A stretch of DNA of 64,000 nucleotides from Streptomyces sp. BA2. GTDB lineage: Bacteria; Actinomycetota; Actinomycetes; Streptomycetales; Streptomycetaceae. Positions 1 to 8,259 of this stretch are shown piece after piece. Each line of letters starts with the position of its first letter. The first letter of the stretch is position 1. The translations under genes and the position numbers were made by a program. The stretch covers positions 3,050,001 through 3,114,000 of the forward strand of contig NZ_WSRO01000002.1 in the NCBI RefSeq assembly GCF_009769735.1, given 5' to 3'. Under the pieces are notes generated by a model. That model was given only the letters and a program-made list of their open reading frames with translations, had not been told where the DNA came from and did no database searches.

Positions 1-1296
1 GCTCGCGGACGAGCCGAGGTCCGGCAGGGCGGGCAGCTTCGCCTCGGCGTCGAGGGCGACGGCGAGAGAGAGCGGGTCCATCTCGGAGCCCGCCTTGTAC
101 ATGCCGCCGAACGCCTTGGCACCGTCAGCGGTGAGCTTCGACGGCACTTCGGTGAGGGAGACGAGCCCGTCCTTCGGCTTCAGCTCCTTGGCCGCGAAGG
201 TGATCAGCGGGGCCTTCTTCAGCGTGACGCCCTTGTCGCCCTTGCTTTTCGAGCCCTTGCTTTTCGAGCCCTTGCTTTTCGAGCCCTTGCTGTCGACGTC
301 GGCGAAGAGCGTGCCCTTGCCGTCCTCCTTCACCTCGACGGCGACCTTGCTCAGGGCGAGGTCGAGGCCGTGCTCGCCGGTGAAGCGCACCGTGCCCGCG
401 AAGTCCGCGTCGAGGGTCTGCTTCTTCTTGTCGTACGTCCCCTCGCCCTGCGGGAAGCGGAAGAGCGCGCCGCCGTCCTGGGCCCCGGCGGACAGTTTCC
501 ATTCACCCTTGGCGATGGAGCCGGTGACGTACTCGCGGAAGGTGCGGCGCACGCCCCAGTCGACGGCGGCGTCCTCGATCCGGCCGGTCTTCACCTCCGC
601 CTTCTTCCCGGACTCCGAGGGCTTCGGCGAGGGCTTCTTCGACGGCTTGCCGGAGCCGGGCTTCGCCGCGAGGTCCGTGGACAGGCTCACCCGGTCGAGC
701 TCGGTGCCCGCCGTGTAGTACCCGGCGAAGGCCTTCGCTCCCTGGGAAGTGAGCGTGGCGGGGAGGTTGTTGAGGGCGATCGGTCCTGAGCCGCCCTTCA
801 TGTCGATGCCGGACATGCCGAGGGTCGCGAGCGGCACCTGGGCGGTGGATGTGACCTTGCCCGTGCCCTTCTCCTTGCTGACCATGTCGGCGTAGAGCGT
901 GCCGGAGCCGCCGGAGATCTTGACGGTGGGGCGGCTGATGGTGAGGTCGAGCTCGTACGAGCCGCCCTTCTTGTGGCCGAGGAAGTGCACCCCGCCGGAG
1001 AACCCGGCGCTGAAGGCCCCGCTGTCCGGGTCGTACGAGCCCTTCGCCGAGTGGAAGCGGAACTGGCTGCCGCCGACCGTGGCGGCGCCGCCCCGCAGCG
1101 TCGAACTCCCCTGGGCGATGGGCCCGGTGACGTAGCTCTGGAAGGAGGATTTGATGCCCCAGTCGAGCCGTCCGCCCTGGACCGTGCGGTCATCGGCGTG
1201 CGCGGCGGCCGCGGGAAGCAGTGCTCCGACGAGTGCGGTGAGCACGGCCACGGCTCCGGCGCGGGCGATGGCTCGCGCCTGTCTTGACGACGACAT
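1..1296 (-). CDS. HtaA-domain heme-binding surface protein (3' end outside window)
   Basis: The reading frame opens with ATG at 1296, after a GGAGG ribosome-binding site, and runs off the window edge, so at least 432 residues are encoded. Residues 1-35 form a Sec signal peptide ending near AAAHA. Two similar HtaA-type modules follow (about 40-195 and 235-390), each starting with a G-x-(L/A)-x-WG(I/V)-(K/R) segment and carrying FREYVTG/FQSYVTG-like stretches. They are separated by a Lys/Pro/Ser linker. In Corynebacterium HtaA proteins bind heme at the cell surface and pass it to HmuTUV. The divergent hmu-like genes and a shared iron box support the same role here. A KSKGS repeat lies in the second module. 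A C-terminal anchor cannot be seen because of truncation. Confidence 0.87.
   Translation of the reverse strand, partial: MSSSRQARAIARAGAVAVLTALVGALLPAAAAHADDRTVQGGRLDWGIKSSFQSYVTGPIAQGSSTLRGGAATVGGSQFRFHSAKGSYDPDSGAFSAGFSGGVHFLGHKKGGSYELDLTISRPTVKISGGSGTLYADMVSKEKGTGKVTSTAQVPLATLGMSGIDMKGGSGPIALNNLPATLTSQGAKAFAGYYTAGTELDRVSLSTDLAAKPGSGKPSKKPSPKPSESGKKAEVKTGRIEDAAVDWGVRRTFREYVTGSIAKGEWKLSAGAQDGGALFRFPQGEGTYDKKKQTLDADFAGTVRFTGEHGLDLALSKVAVEVKEDGKGTLFADVDSKGSKSKGSKSKGSKSKGDKGVTLKKAPLITFAAKELKPKDGLVSLTEVPSKLTADGAKAFGGMYKAGSEMDPLSLAVALDAEAKLPALPDLGSSAS
236..290. repeat. 15-bp tandem repeat inside the HtaA gene
   Basis: The unit GAGCCCTTGCTTTTC is repeated about three and a half times. On the coding strand it encodes a Lys-Ser-Lys-Gly-Ser repeat, an in-frame and probably length-variable basic linker within the second HtaA module. 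Confidence 0.85.
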
Positions 1297-1319
1297 GGGA
1301 CCCCTCCGGGTGTGGCTAA

Positions 1320-1338
1320 TGAGGTAAGGCTAACCTAA
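1320..1338. promoter_or_regulatory. Iron box (DmdR1/IdeR-type operator) between htaA-like and hmuT-like genes
   Basis: TGAGGTAAGGCTAACCTAA differs at two of 19 positions from the actinobacterial iron-box consensus TTAGGTTAGGCTAACCTAA. It lies in the divergent intergenic region, 24 bases upstream of the HtaA start. It could repress both directions when Fe(II)-loaded DmdR1/IdeR binds, so heme uptake would be induced by iron limitation. Confidence 0.85.
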
Positions 1339-1446
1339 ACTACGATCACTCGGGCTGGAACCCCCATCCCGGCCACCCGGGCACCAGGTACCTCACAGCA
1401 CCTTCGACAGCAGACCTTCAACAGCACGACAGGACGGTGGACTTCG

Positions 1447-2469
1447 GTGCATAGGCCGCGCTCACTCCGTATCGCCGGCGCGTGGACCGCCGTCCTCGCC
1501 CTGGCCCTCACGGGCTGTGGATCATCGTCGGACGGCGGTGGCGACACATCGCCGAAGACGAAGGCAGCAGCCTCAGCGCCCGACCGGGTCGAACCGCTGA
1601 AGTCCCGCCCCTCCCCCGCGCTCCCCGCCACCGTCACATCGGCCGACGGCAAGAAGGTCACCGTCGAGGACACCAGCCGGATCATGCCGCTCACCGGCAG
1701 CCTGAACGAGATCGTCTTCACGCTCGGCCTCGGCAAGAACGTCGTGGCCCGCGACATCACCGCCACCTTCGAGCAGGCGAAGAAGCTGCCGGTGGTGACA
1801 CGTGCGCACGACGTCTCGGCGGAGAGCGTCCTCTCCCTGAAGCCGACGGTCGTCCTCGCGGACACCACGACGGGGCCCGCGGAGGCCATCGATCAGATAC
1901 GTGACGCGGGCATCCCGCTGGTCGTGTTCGACCCGGCGAAGGGCCTCGACGACGTGGGCCCCCGGATCGACGCGGTGGCCAGGACGCTGGGGGTCGAGAA
2001 GTCGGGCGACGAGCTCAAGTCCCGTACGCGGGAACGCATCGCGAAGGTGCGGGGGTCCCTCCCGGCGGCCGCCCGCGCCGAGAAGCCCCGTGTCGCCTTC
2101 CTCTACCTGCGCGGCTCCGCGTCCGTCTATCTGCTCGGCGGTCGCGAGTCCGGCGCCGGTTCGCTCCTGGAGGCGGCGGGCGCGGTCGACGCGGGCAAGG
2201 CATCGGGGCTGAAGAAGGACTTCACGGCGATCACCAGCGAGGCGCTCGCCAAGGCGGCGCCCGACGCGATCCTGGTCATGTCCAAGGGGCTCGAATCCGT
2301 GGACGGCGTGGACGGTCTTCTCAAGATCCCGGGGGTCGCCGAGACCCCGGCCGGGCTCGACCGCCGCATCGTCTCGATCGACGACGGAGTGCTCCTGAAC
2401 TACGGGCCGCGTACGGACCAGGTCCTGAAGTCCCTGGTGGAGCAGTTGTACGGGGGCGCTCAGAAGTGA
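1447..2469 (+). CDS. hmuT: Heme ABC transporter substrate-binding lipoprotein (HmuT-like)
   Basis: 340 residues from a GTG start. The signal peptide ends in the lipobox LTGC with Cys24 as the predicted lipidated residue, so the protein should be anchored outside the membrane. The body matches a type III periplasmic-binding fold: a MPLTGSLNEIVFTLGLG segment typical of HmuT/BtuF heme and cobalamin binders, a long central helix region and a C-terminal LVEQLYG helix. It is the first gene of a tightly packed hmuTUV unit; its TGA overlaps the next GTG by four bases. The HtaA gene across the divergent promoter favours heme over cobalamin or siderophore as ligand, which is an inference from context. 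Confidence 0.88.
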   Translation: MHRPRSLRIAGAWTAVLALALTGCGSSSDGGGDTSPKTKAAASAPDRVEPLKSRPSPALPATVTSADGKKVTVEDTSRIMPLTGSLNEIVFTLGLGKNVVARDITATFEQAKKLPVVTRAHDVSAESVLSLKPTVVLADTTTGPAEAIDQIRDAGIPLVVFDPAKGLDDVGPRIDAVARTLGVEKSGDELKSRTRERIAKVRGSLPAAARAEKPRVAFLYLRGSASVYLLGGRESGAGSLLEAAGAVDAGKASGLKKDFTAITSEALAKAAPDAILVMSKGLESVDGVDGLLKIPGVAETPAGLDRRIVSIDDGVLLNYGPRTDQVLKSLVEQLYGGAQK

Positions 2470-3563
2470 CCGTCCTGACCAAGGCGGCGGACGCCGGACC
2501 AGCCGCCTCAGAGCCGCCGGCCTCCCGGAGACGCAGGCGGGGCACGGCCGCCACCCTGACCATCGGGCTCACCGCCGCCCTCGTCCTCCTGTGTCTCCTC
2601 TCCGCGGGCGTCGGCGCGTACGACATCCCGCTCGGGGACGTCCTCAGTTCCGTGCGGCACCGGATCGGGCTCGGCGGGAGCGCGCTCGACCGCGTCGGCG
2701 AGAGCGTCCTGTGGAACGTGCGGCTGCCGCGCGTGACGCTCGCGCTGCTCGTCGGCGGGTCGCTCGGCTGCGCGGGGGCGCTCATGCAGGGGGTGTTCGG
2801 CAATCCGCTCGCCGAGCCCGGCGTCATCGGGATCTCCGCGGGCGCGGCCGTCGGCGCGGTGGCGTCGATCGCGCTCGGTCTCAGCTTCTTCGGGAACTGG
2901 ACCGTGACGGTCTGCGCGTTCGTCGCAGGGCTCGCCACCGTCCTTCTCGTGTACGTCCTTTCGCGCAACGGCGGGCGTACGGAGGTCGTCACGCTCATCC
3001 TCACCGGGATCGCCGTGAACGCGTTCGCGGGGGCGCTGATCGGGCTCTGCATCTTCTTCGCGGACAACGCGCAGATCACCCAGATCACGTTCTGGCAGCT
3101 CGGCTCGCTCGCGGGGGCGACATGGCCGAAGGTGCTCGCCGTGGTGCCATGCGCGGTGGCCGGTCTTGCCGTGGCGCCGCTGTACGCACGCAAGTTGGAC
3201 CTGCTCGCGCTCGGCGAGCGGCCCGCGCGGCACCTCGGGGTCGACGTCGAGCGGCTGCGGCTCGTGCTTGTCCTTGTGGTGGCGCTGCTGACCGCCGCCG
3301 CCGTGGCCGTCGCCGGGATCATCACGTTCGTCGGCCTGCTCGTCCCTCACCTGCTGCGGATGGCGGCGGGCCCCGGCCACCGCTTCCTCGTGCCGGGCAG
3401 TGCGCTGGGCGGGGCGGTCGTGCTTGTCGGCGCGGATCTCGCGGCGCGGACGGTGGCGGCTCCCGCGGAGCTGCCGCTGGGGGTGCTCACCGCGCTCTTC
3501 GGGAGCCCGTTCTTCTTCTGGCTGCTGCGCAGGACTCGTCGTAAGCAAGGGGGTTGGGCATGA
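2466..3563 (+). CDS. hmuU: Heme ABC transporter permease (FecCD family, HmuU-like)
   Basis: 365 residues starting at a GTG that overlaps the hmuT stop (GTGA). About nine to ten hydrophobic segments are visible. Family hallmarks include RLPRVTLALLVGGSLGCAGALMQG in the N-terminal third, NPLAEPGVIGISAGAA, and FVGLLVPHLLR near residue 285, the usual coupling region for the ATPase. Length fits the BtuC/FecCD family (330-360 residues). It forms the membrane channel of the importer together with the neighbouring ATPase. Confidence 0.9.
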   Translation: MTVLTKAADAGPAASEPPASRRRRRGTAATLTIGLTAALVLLCLLSAGVGAYDIPLGDVLSSVRHRIGLGGSALDRVGESVLWNVRLPRVTLALLVGGSLGCAGALMQGVFGNPLAEPGVIGISAGAAVGAVASIALGLSFFGNWTVTVCAFVAGLATVLLVYVLSRNGGRTEVVTLILTGIAVNAFAGALIGLCIFFADNAQITQITFWQLGSLAGATWPKVLAVVPCAVAGLAVAPLYARKLDLLALGERPARHLGVDVERLRLVLVLVVALLTAAAVAVAGIITFVGLLVPHLLRMAAGPGHRFLVPGSALGGAVVLVGADLAARTVAAPAELPLGVLTALFGSPFFFWLLRRTRRKQGGWA

Positions 3564-4405
3564 TCGGGCGGATTGCGGAGCGGCTGTTCTCCTCCGGGGG
3601 CGGGCGCGTCCTGCCGGGTCCCGTCTCTCCCGGCGAGGTGCTCGCCGAGGCGTCGGGGCTGCGGGTGCGGCTGGGTGGGCGCGAGGTGCTTGCGGGGGTG
3701 TCCCTCACCGCGCGGGCGGGTGAGGTGCTCGCTCTTGTGGGGCCCAACGGGGCGGGGAAGTCGACGTTGCTGGCTGCGCTGGCCGCCGATGTTCCGTTGG
3801 AGGCGGGGGCCGTGCGGGTCTGCGGGCGCCCTGCCGCGGAGTGGCCCGCCCGTGAACTCGCCCTGCGGCGGGCGGTGTTGCCCCAGTCCGCGGCGCTCTC
3901 CTTCCCCTTCGCGGTCGAGGATGTCGTACGGATGGGGCGTGCGCCCTGGGCCGGGACGGCGCTGGAGGAGGACGACGACCGTGTCGTGCGGGAGGCGATG
4001 GCCGCGACGGAGGTCGGCGAGTTCGCCGCCCGGTCCTTCTCGGCGCTGAGCGGGGGTGAGCGGGCGCGGGTCGCGCTGGCGCGGGTGCTGGCTCAGCGGA
4101 CGCCGCTTCTGCTGCTCGACGAGCCGACCGCGGCGCTCGACCTCCGCCACCAGGAGCTGGTCCTGCGGATCTGCCGGGAGCGGGCCGCTGCGGGGGACGC
4201 GGTGGTGGTGGTGCTGCATGACCTGGGGTTGGCGGCGGCGTATGCGGATCGGGTGGCGGTGTTGCGGGGCGGGGGTGTGGCCGCGGAGGGGGCTCCGGCC
4301 GGGGTCTTCACGGGCCCTCTCCTCAGCGAGGTCTACCGGCAACCGGTGGAGGTGTTTCCGCATCCCCGCACGGGGGCTCCGCTGGTCACGCCGGTCCGTG
4401 CCTGA
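3560..4405 (+). CDS. hmuV: Heme ABC transporter ATP-binding protein (HmuV-like)
   Basis: 281 residues. I chose ATG 3560, which overlaps the hmuU stop as ATGA, over the in-frame TTG six bases upstream. Walker A is GPNGAGKST (about residues 61-69), the ABC signature is LSGGE (near 160), and Walker B is LLLLDEPTAALD (near 176-187), followed by an H-loop in VVVVLHDLGLAAAYADR. This layout is typical of FepC/HmuV importer ATPases. It is the last gene of the hmu operon and is followed at once by a stem-loop. Confidence 0.9.
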   Translation: MIGRIAERLFSSGGGRVLPGPVSPGEVLAEASGLRVRLGGREVLAGVSLTARAGEVLALVGPNGAGKSTLLAALAADVPLEAGAVRVCGRPAAEWPARELALRRAVLPQSAALSFPFAVEDVVRMGRAPWAGTALEEDDDRVVREAMAATEVGEFAARSFSALSGGERARVALARVLAQRTPLLLLDEPTAALDLRHQELVLRICRERAAAGDAVVVVLHDLGLAAAYADRVAVLRGGGVAAEGAPAGVFTGPLLSEVYRQPVEVFPHPRTGAPLVTPVRA

Positions 4406-4406
4406 A

Positions 4407-4429
4407 CCGCCGCTTCGCGGCGGATCTTT
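4407..4429 (+). terminator. Rho-independent-type terminator after hmuV
   Basis: A perfect seven-base stem (CCGCCGC / GCGGCGG) with a TTC loop begins one base after the hmuV stop codon and is followed by a short ATCTTTC run. This suits a factor-independent terminator in a GC-rich genome. Confidence 0.7.
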
Positions 4430-4458
4430 CCCGCCCACCCACCCCGTCCGCAGGTATT

Positions 4459-4560
4459 TCAGCCCGTCCGGCGTTTGAGGACGAACTCGGCGGAGCCGGT
4501 GATGACGGTCACCAAGGCCCCCGCGCCAGAGCGGGTTTTCGGGAAGGGGCGGGGTTGGGG
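4459..4560. repeat. Modular Streptomyces intergenic repeat, half-element copy A
   Basis: Begins with TCAGCCCGTCCGGCGTTTGA, continues through the segment reading GACGAACTCGGCGGAGCCGG, and ends with the 26-base arm 4535-4560 that is identical to the terminal repeat of the full element at 43001-43200. The 4406-4710 interval otherwise contains only the hmuV terminator and an iron box for efeO. Confidence 0.85.
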
Positions 4561-4630
4561 AAAGAATCCGCCCCCCGACCGTTGAGAGGTGAATCACGGA
4601 ACGGCCGGGTATCGACCAGGTAAGGGTCGG

Positions 4631-4649
4631 TTAAGTTAGGTCCGCCTCA
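4631..4649. promoter_or_regulatory. Probable iron box upstream of efeO
   Basis: TTAAGTTAGGTCCGCCTCA shares 13 of 19 positions with the iron-box consensus, with the left half better conserved than the right. It is 62 bases before the efeO start, where DmdR/IdeR repression would be expected for an Efe system. Confidence 0.6.
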
Positions 4650-4710
4650 CCGGCGTGCCGGAATCGTCACCAGCATGCCGGAATCGTCCGTGACCCCTCT
4701 TGGAGCCCCT

Positions 4711-5874
4711 ATGCGCCCCGCCCGCCTCCCCGCCGCCACCGCCATAGCCGCAGTGGCAGCTCTCACCGCCGTCACGGGCTGCACCGAGAAGAGCGACGCC
4801 AAGGGCGGCGGCAACACCGTCGAGGTGACCGCCACCGACGACAAGTGCGAGGTCTCGAAGACGAAGCTCAGCTCGGGGCACGTCGAGCTGGCCATCGAGA
4901 ACAAGGGCTCCAAGGTCACCGAGGTCTACCTCCTCTTCCCCGACGACCGCATCGTCAGCGAGCGCGAGAACATCGGCCCCGGCACGAAGCAGAAGCTCAC
5001 CGCCGAGGTGAAGTCCGGTTCGTACCAGATCGCCTGCAAGCCCGGCATGAAGGGCGACGGCATCCGCCAGAAGATCAGCGTCAGCGGCGGCAAGGCCGTC
5101 AAGCGCGACCCGCGCCTGGACAAGGCCGTCGCCGACTACCGCGCCTACGCGCAGGAGCAGGCCGACGCGACGCTCCCCAAGGTGAAGCTCTTCACCGACG
5201 CCGTCCGCAAGGGCGACATCGAGGCCGCCAAGAAGACGTACGCCAACTCCCGCATCGGCTGGGAGCGCACCGAGCCGGTCGCCGAGTCCTTCGGTGACAT
5301 CGACCCGAAGGTCGACCTGCGCGAGGACGGCCTGGAGGAGGACCAGGACCTGGAGAAGGACTGGACGGGCTGGCACCGCCTGGAGCGCTCCCTGTGGCAG
5401 GACAAGAAGCTCGGTGAGCGTGACAAGGAGCTCGCCACTCTGCTGGACAAGGACCTCAAGGACTGGCAGAAGCGCGTCGGCAAGGCCGAGATCACCCCGA
5501 CCTCGATGGCCAACGGCGCCAAGGAGCTCCTCGACGAGGTCGCCACCGGCAAGGTCACCGGCGAGGAGGAGCGCTACTCGCACACCGACCTCGTCGACTT
5601 CAAGGCGAACGTCGAGGGCGCCGAGAAGGCGTACGGCCTGCTGAAGTCGGTCGCGTCGGAGAACGACCCGGCGCTCACCAAGGAGCTCGACAAGCAGTTC
5701 GCGGCCCTGGACAAGCTGCTCGGCAAGTACCGCGAGGGCGGCGGCAAGGACTCGTACGAGTTCACGTCGTACGACAAGGTCGGCAAGGCGGACCGCAAGG
5801 GACTCCAGGACGGCGTCAACGCGCTCGCCGAGCCGCTGTCGAAGCTGGCCGCAGCTGTCGTGAGCAGCAAGTAG
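4711..5874 (+). CDS. efeO: Iron uptake system lipoprotein EfeO
   Basis: 387 residues. ATG 4711 is preferred because GGAG lies six bases upstream and it places a clean signal peptide with lipobox VTGC (Cys24); an ATG at 4675 is in frame but would mask it. An N-terminal cupredoxin-like domain (about 35-135) is followed by a larger imelysin/M75-type helical domain (about 150-385) with the conserved RIGWERTEPVAESFGDIDP region that holds an HxxE-like metal site in this family. EfeO binds iron outside the membrane for transfer through EfeU. Gene order here is efeO-efeB-efeU. Confidence 0.92.
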   Translation: MRPARLPAATAIAAVAALTAVTGCTEKSDAKGGGNTVEVTATDDKCEVSKTKLSSGHVELAIENKGSKVTEVYLLFPDDRIVSERENIGPGTKQKLTAEVKSGSYQIACKPGMKGDGIRQKISVSGGKAVKRDPRLDKAVADYRAYAQEQADATLPKVKLFTDAVRKGDIEAAKKTYANSRIGWERTEPVAESFGDIDPKVDLREDGLEEDQDLEKDWTGWHRLERSLWQDKKLGERDKELATLLDKDLKDWQKRVGKAEITPTSMANGAKELLDEVATGKVTGEEERYSHTDLVDFKANVEGAEKAYGLLKSVASENDPALTKELDKQFAALDKLLGKYREGGGKDSYEFTSYDKVGKADRKGLQDGVNALAEPLSKLAAAVVSSK

Positions 5875-5904
5875 CGGGCAAGTAGCGGTAAGGGGGCCAC
5901 AACC

Positions 5905-7245
5905 ATGGCTGAGATCACGCACGACACCGCCGGGACCGCCGGGGCTACCGGGACCTCCGGGACCTCCGGGACCTCCGGGACCGAACCGGAGGAAGCGGGC
6001 TCCGGCAAAGGCAACTCCGCTTCCCCTTCCCGGCGTTCGCTCCTCGGCTGGGGCGGTGCCGGGCTCGCGCTCGGCGCCGCCGTCACCGGGGGCGCGGTCG
6101 CGGTGGCCCGGTCCGGGGAAGGGGAAGAGGCCGTGCCCGCCTCGTCGGCGGGCGGTGCCGTCGCCTTCCTCGGCAAGCACCAGGCGGGCATCACGACGCC
6201 CGTCCAGGACCGGCTGCACTTCGCCGCGTTCGACGTGAAGACGGACGACCGCGAGCAGTTCGTGCAGCTCCTGAAGGACTGGACGAAGGCCGCCGCGCGG
6301 ATGACCGCGGGGCACGAGGTCGGTGAGGGTGCCTTCGGCGGGCTCGTGGAGGCGCCGCCGGACGACACCGGCGAGGCGCTCGGCCTCAAGCCGTCGCGGC
6401 TCACCCTCACGATCGGCTTCGGGCCCAGCCTCTTCGAGAAGTTCGGGCTCAAGGACGACCGGCCCGAAGCCCTCGTCGATCTGCCCAGGTTTCCCGGCGA
6501 CAATCTCGACAAGACCCGCGGCGGCGGCGGCCTCTGCGTGCAGGCTTGCGCGGACGACCCGCAGGTCGCCGTGCACGCCATCCGCAACCTCGCCCGCATC
6601 GGCTTCGGCAAGGTCGCGGTGCGCTGGTCGCAGCTCGGCTTCGGGAAGACCTCGTCGACCACGCCGGGGGCGCAGACGCCTCGTAACCTCTTCGGGTTCA
6701 AGGACGGCACCCGCAACATCTCGGGCGAGGACAACTCCGCGCTCGCCAAGCATGTGTGGGTGGGTGAGAAGGACGGGCCGGACTGGATGGCGGGCGGTTC
6801 GTATCTCGTCGCGCGTCGCATCCGTATGAACGTCGAGACCTGGGACCGGACTCCGCTCGGTGAGCAGGAGGACATCTTCGGGCGCGACAAGGGCGAGGGC
6901 GCCCCGGTCGGCAAGGCCAAGGAGCACGACGAGCCGTTCCTGAAGGCGATGAAGCCCGACTCGCACGTCCGGCTCGCGCACCCGGACACCAACGACGGTG
7001 CGACGATCCTGCGCCGCGGCTACTCCTTCACGGACGGCACCGACGGCCTGGGCCGCCTGGACGCGGGGCTCTTCTTCCTCGCCTACCAGCGGGACGTCCG
7101 CACAGGCTTCATTCCGGTGCAGCGCAGCCTGGCGCGCGCCGACGTTCTCAACGAGTACATCCAGCACGTGGGTTCCGCGGTCTTCGCGATCCCGCCGGGC
7201 GTCCGCGACAAGGACGACTGGTGGGGCCGGGCACTGTTCAGCTGA
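5905..7245 (+). CDS. efeB: Dye-decolorizing peroxidase / deferrochelatase EfeB
   Basis: 446 residues. A twin-arginine signal, SRRSLLGWGGAG, lies at residues 42-53, indicating folded export with heme bound. The Dyp hallmark GFKDGTRN (GXXDG motif) is near residue 264, and a conserved His lies in the HDEPF/HVRLAHP region that should ligate heme. Dyp peroxidases of this subgroup oxidise Fe(II) or release iron from heme in the Efe system. A three-fold GTS repeat precedes the Tat motif. The gene sits 30 bases after efeO and 15 before efeU. Confidence 0.93.
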   Translation: MAEITHDTAGTAGATGTSGTSGTSGTEPEEAGSGKGNSASPSRRSLLGWGGAGLALGAAVTGGAVAVARSGEGEEAVPASSAGGAVAFLGKHQAGITTPVQDRLHFAAFDVKTDDREQFVQLLKDWTKAAARMTAGHEVGEGAFGGLVEAPPDDTGEALGLKPSRLTLTIGFGPSLFEKFGLKDDRPEALVDLPRFPGDNLDKTRGGGGLCVQACADDPQVAVHAIRNLARIGFGKVAVRWSQLGFGKTSSTTPGAQTPRNLFGFKDGTRNISGEDNSALAKHVWVGEKDGPDWMAGGSYLVARRIRMNVETWDRTPLGEQEDIFGRDKGEGAPVGKAKEHDEPFLKAMKPDSHVRLAHPDTNDGATILRRGYSFTDGTDGLGRLDAGLFFLAYQRDVRTGFIPVQRSLARADVLNEYIQHVGSAVFAIPPGVRDKDDWWGRALFS

Positions 7246-7260
7246 GGGGATCTGACAGAC

Positions 7261-8259
7261 ATGTTCGGTAACTATCTGATCGGCTTGCGCGAGGGCCTTG
7301 AGGCCAGCCTGGTCGTCTGCATCCTCATCGCCTATCTGGTGAAGACGGAGCGGCGCGATGCCCTCAAACCCATCTGGCTCGGCATCGGCGTCGCGTGCGC
7401 GCTCGCGCTCGGCTTCGGCTGCGTGCTCACCTTCGGTTCTCAGGAGCTGACGTTCAAGGCGCAGGAGGCGCTGGGCGGTTCGCTGTCGATCGTCGCCGTG
7501 GCGCTCGTGACGTGGATGGTCTTCTGGATGCGGCGTACGGCCCGTCATCTCAAGGCGGAGCTGCACGGCAGGCTGGACGCGGCGCTGCAGATGGGCACGG
7601 GCGCCCTGGTCGCCACCGCGTTCCTCGCCGTGGGCCGGGAGGGCCTGGAGACCGCGCTGTTCGTGTGGGCGTCGGTGCGGGCCTCGAACGACGGGACGCC
7701 GGGACCGCTGATCGGCGTGCTCCTGGGGCTGCTCACCGCGATCGCGCTGGGCTGGCTGTTCTACAAGGGCACGGTCCGCATCAACCTGGCGAAGTTCTTC
7801 ACCTGGACCGGCGCCATGCTGGTGGTCGTGGCGGCGGGCGTGCTCGCGTACGGCGTCCATGACCTGCAGGAGGCGGAGTTCCTCGGCGGGCTGCGGAACA
7901 AGGCGTTCGACATCAGCGCGACGATCCCGCCGGACAGCTGGTACGGCACCCTTCTGAAGGGCATCTTCAACTTCCAGCCCGATCCGACGGTTGTCCAGGT
8001 CACGGTGTGGCTGCTGTACCTGATCCCGACGCTCGCGTTCTTCTTCGCCCCGGTAGGGTTCGGGCCCGGGAAGGGGAAGGTGAACGCAACGCATGAGCAG
8101 GCTTCCAAGGCAGCGCACTCCGATGCGGGACGGCCGGTCGCGACGGCCGGTCCGGTACGCGATGGTGGCGTCGACGGTGACCGTACTGACGGTGACGGCG
8201 AGCGGCTGCGTGACGGTGCACGGGGAGCGGGAAGTCGTCCCGTCGGCGACGAAGGCTGA
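7261..8259 (+). CDS. efeU: FTR1-family ferrous/ferric iron permease EfeU
   Basis: 332 residues with about seven membrane segments. The two REGLE iron-binding motifs of FTR1 permeases are present (REGLEASLV near residue 10 and REGLETALF near residue 124). The conserved core ends near residue 275 (FFFAPVGF). The remaining 55 residues are hydrophilic and low-complexity, and they overlap the next gene in another frame for up to 167 bases. EfeU moves iron across the membrane after EfeO capture and EfeB oxidation. Confidence 0.92.
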   Translation: MFGNYLIGLREGLEASLVVCILIAYLVKTERRDALKPIWLGIGVACALALGFGCVLTFGSQELTFKAQEALGGSLSIVAVALVTWMVFWMRRTARHLKAELHGRLDAALQMGTGALVATAFLAVGREGLETALFVWASVRASNDGTPGPLIGVLLGLLTAIALGWLFYKGTVRINLAKFFTWTGAMLVVVAAGVLAYGVHDLQEAEFLGGLRNKAFDISATIPPDSWYGTLLKGIFNFQPDPTVVQVTVWLLYLIPTLAFFFAPVGFGPGKGKVNATHEQASKAAHSDAGRPVATAGPVRDGGVDGDRTDGDGERLRDGARGAGSRPVGDEG

